From Stenopsyche tienmushanensis (Eukaryota > Arthropoda > Insecta > Trichoptera > Stenopsychidae), in assembly GCA_008973525.1 (NCBI GenBank), contig WACJ01000516.1:2108001-2172000 (forward strand): a stretch of 64,000 nucleotides of DNA, in the 5' to 3' direction. Below the pieces are notes generated by a model. That model did not search any database, was not told where the DNA came from, and saw only the letters and a list, made by a program, of their open reading frames with translations. Positions 61,601-64,000 of the stretch are shown piece after piece. The first letter of the stretch is position 1. Each line of letters starts with the position of its first letter. The position numbers were made by a program, and so were the translations under genes.

Positions 61601-64000
61601 CCTGCTTTCCAACAGTGCGAAAATAACATATCGTTTCCTATTTGCTATCTTGTTTCTAAATAACTTCCACAATATCATCTCTTCTATAACGGCAATAGAT
61701 TCGCTCGCATATGCGCCTTCACAATTTTGCGTTTATTTATGTGCTGAAGAGCTCCCCTATTTGCAAATAAATTGTTAAAGGACGGAGGGATGCTCGTTTA
61801 AGTGATGTTCTTGTAACTTCAAAGCTATATTTTTTCCTAATTTCATCTTTTAATATCAAATTTATTACTTTTTCTGCAAGTATTTGACATGTTTCAATCT
61901 CGAAAATATCACATAACGCGCTTATTCACCGACTTTAATATGTATGATGCTGAACGTCAAATTTATGCATATGCGTTAATAAATCTATTTCATTGCAACT
62001 TTAATGTTGCATAATGTTTTTTCTCAAACCATTATATTATATAATAACAAATATCGTTCTTTTAGAGGCATTTTCCTAATGAAAAATGATTATATTTGTA
62101 CGTGGAGTATATTTTAACGAAAATTCCCCCAAAACACTTTAACTGTCATTGTAAGCTGTAATATTTGTTCTTCATGTTGCTCTAGTGCTGTTTTAATAAA
62201 TAAAGAAGGAAAACTTTATAAGTTTGATATCCTGAATATTTTATAACATTTCTTTGTAATGAGCAAATGCTTGATATTTATAACCAAAACTTACCGAGGA
62301 AATTTTCTCATATTTTCACGTGTCGAAAAGAAAGTCTGCGACATTAAACATGGCTTATCCCATAAAAGCTTTGCCATAATTGTTCAAGAGTTCCGAGACC
62401 GAGCTAGTTTTGACCAAAAATAATTCGTGTTGCTTCTCCGAAACGACAAGGTATTCAATTTACGTCCATAAAGTGCTGACTAGTTTAAGTTCTTTGGCTC
62501 TTAAAATTTCAGAAATTTTATCACCGCCAAAAGCGGATAACATCTGTCTTTAGCGTTACTCAGTACAATTTTGACCCAACTTTCTATGCTATTTTTGACA
62601 ATTTAAACAATCGGTTATTTAATATAACTTTTTGATTTGTGAGGGCTATTAAGATTTGTGGGAAAGCTTGAACCACCTTCGTACCTTGTTACAAAGTCAT
62701 GAGCGTACATGTATAATTCGCGATGGAGGACCGGATTTTCCCGGGACGAAATGATAAATTCGCATTGTCTTATCACTCGAGTTACGTGGGTTTAAGTAAT
62801 GAATATGTTAAGAGGATTTCCTTCGCAGAATGGAAAAAGTATTATAGAAACTTCCCATCCACCCTGCGGGGTAAACTTATTTGCTTAAAAATTTATTCAC
62901 GACCTAAACCCGTGAGAGAGTTTCTAATGTGGGATTATTCAAAACTAGTGTGGTAATTTTTCCACCCAGGAGAGATCTAGAATTTTCAGCAAAAGACTCT
63001 CTGAATACATCTAATCTGACAACCATTTTGTTTAGAAATGTATACGAAACAATTTTTTTGCATAGCATATGACTTTTTGTAATAATACTATAAACCTCAT
63101 ACAATTAGAATTTATTTTGGCATTAGTAACTTTTGAGTTTTGGACCTTTTATAAATGTTTTTTATTATTCCTAATATTTATTTTGTTAATAAAATTTTCT
63201 ACGAATTATTTTGTTAATATAAAGTTTGCCTTTTCCCGAAATATACCTGTAAGATTCGTTAGCGGCTAAGTAATTAAAGTCTTGTTGAACTATAGTAAAT
63301 TAATATATTTCTTATCCATCTAAATTCTATATTCTACGTAAACTAGCGCAACATTAATATTTAAAATGGAAAATTAGTTTAACTCAGTGTTTTTCTAATC
63401 AATACTCTTGATCAATTTTCAAAAATATATTACTTTTTAGTCCTTGTTAATATGGTTTTTTGACTTTTTTGATTTAATTTTGTTCGTTTTCTACCAAAAC
63501 TAACAGCTTTAACGATATTGGTTCTTCGTAATTTATGTTTCAAGGTCTTACAAACTTCATTTCAATAATATTAGTTATCAAAGTTTGTTTATTATTCATC
63601 TCTTATTCCTTATAAACCACTTGATATCCATCTAAACAGTTGGGCAATTTCTTGTGAAATTTTAGCTTAAGTTCTGATAATATCATTTATAGATGCTTTA
63701 ATGATTTGAAGTTTTAATAAAAATTAATATAGACCATATCAAACCATTAAAATTACTTTCAATATCCCCAAACTGTTATATTGAAAGTTTCCATATCTAC
63801 AAATATATCTTCATTAAATCACTTATTTATATAATAATATTATATGATAATTTATTCATCCATGAATTTAGAACTATGTATGCCCTATTTGAGTATTGTT
63901 TTAATGTTTTTTGCATATTTTTAATTAATTAATTACCTATCGAATGATAATACTGATGATGGAATATGTGTTTACAGTCTAATCATATCATGTATCTCAT
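58601..64000. other. Non-coding DNA to the window end
   Basis: No gene seen. Balanced blocks lie at about 59320-59800, 60290-60570, 61500-61790 and 62270-62960. The 117-codon frame at 59432-59785 (+) and 83-codon frame at 60310-60561 (-) have no recognisable domain, signal or repeat structure. The final kilobase is very AT-rich. Confidence 0.55.

Overview
The window reads as nuclear DNA of an animal, most likely an insect. By eye it is roughly two-thirds A+T. It has no dense gene packing and no operon-like arrangement. Its recognisable content is eukaryotic: a mariner (DD34D) transposase relic, a Mutator-like transposase relic inside an inverted-repeat element, non-LTR reverse-transcriptase fragments, tRNA-derived SINE-like copies and short palindromes. 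I see no rRNA gene, no intact tRNA gene, no CRISPR array and no bacterial or phage module. Species cannot be fixed from the sequence alone; the repeat styles recall insect genomes, beetles among others, but that is an impression.

No intact protein-coding gene can be supported. The longest open frames (142, 117, 111 and 107 codons) lack a recognisable domain and are about what chance allows in 64 kb read in six frames. The window is therefore either intergenic or inside one very long intron. One site favours the second reading: at 27203-27228 on the + strand a long pyrimidine tract ends in CAG directly followed by GTAAGC, the form of a recursive-splicing ratchet point. That would make the window intronic to a + strand gene.

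Layout: 1-4.9 kb, non-coding; 4.96-5.56 kb, decayed LINE; 6.1-6.3 kb, first copy of a dispersed repeat seen again at 58.3-58.6 kb; 6.3-24 kb, alternating very AT-rich DNA and blocks of more balanced composition that look like regulatory or conserved non-coding DNA; 24-26.7 kb, a repeat cluster made of a tRNA-like fragment, a 0.53-kb element bounded by perfect 19-bp inverted repeats with a tRNA-like head inside it, and a 0.93-kb Mutator-like element; 27.2 kb, the ratchet-like site; 30.7-31.0 kb, a tight cluster of bHLH-PAS (TACGTG) sites; 37.2-41.5 kb, GC-richer repeat islands; 40.2 and 46.4 kb, two inverted LINE fragments; 47.7-48.5 kb, the mariner relic; 50.6 kb, a SINE with a tRNA-like head; 51-64 kb, non-coding DNA with several paired-site palindromes.

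No gene set works together here. What can be annotated is fossil mobile DNA and candidate cis-regulatory or splicing signals, and each entry says what was seen and what is inferred.
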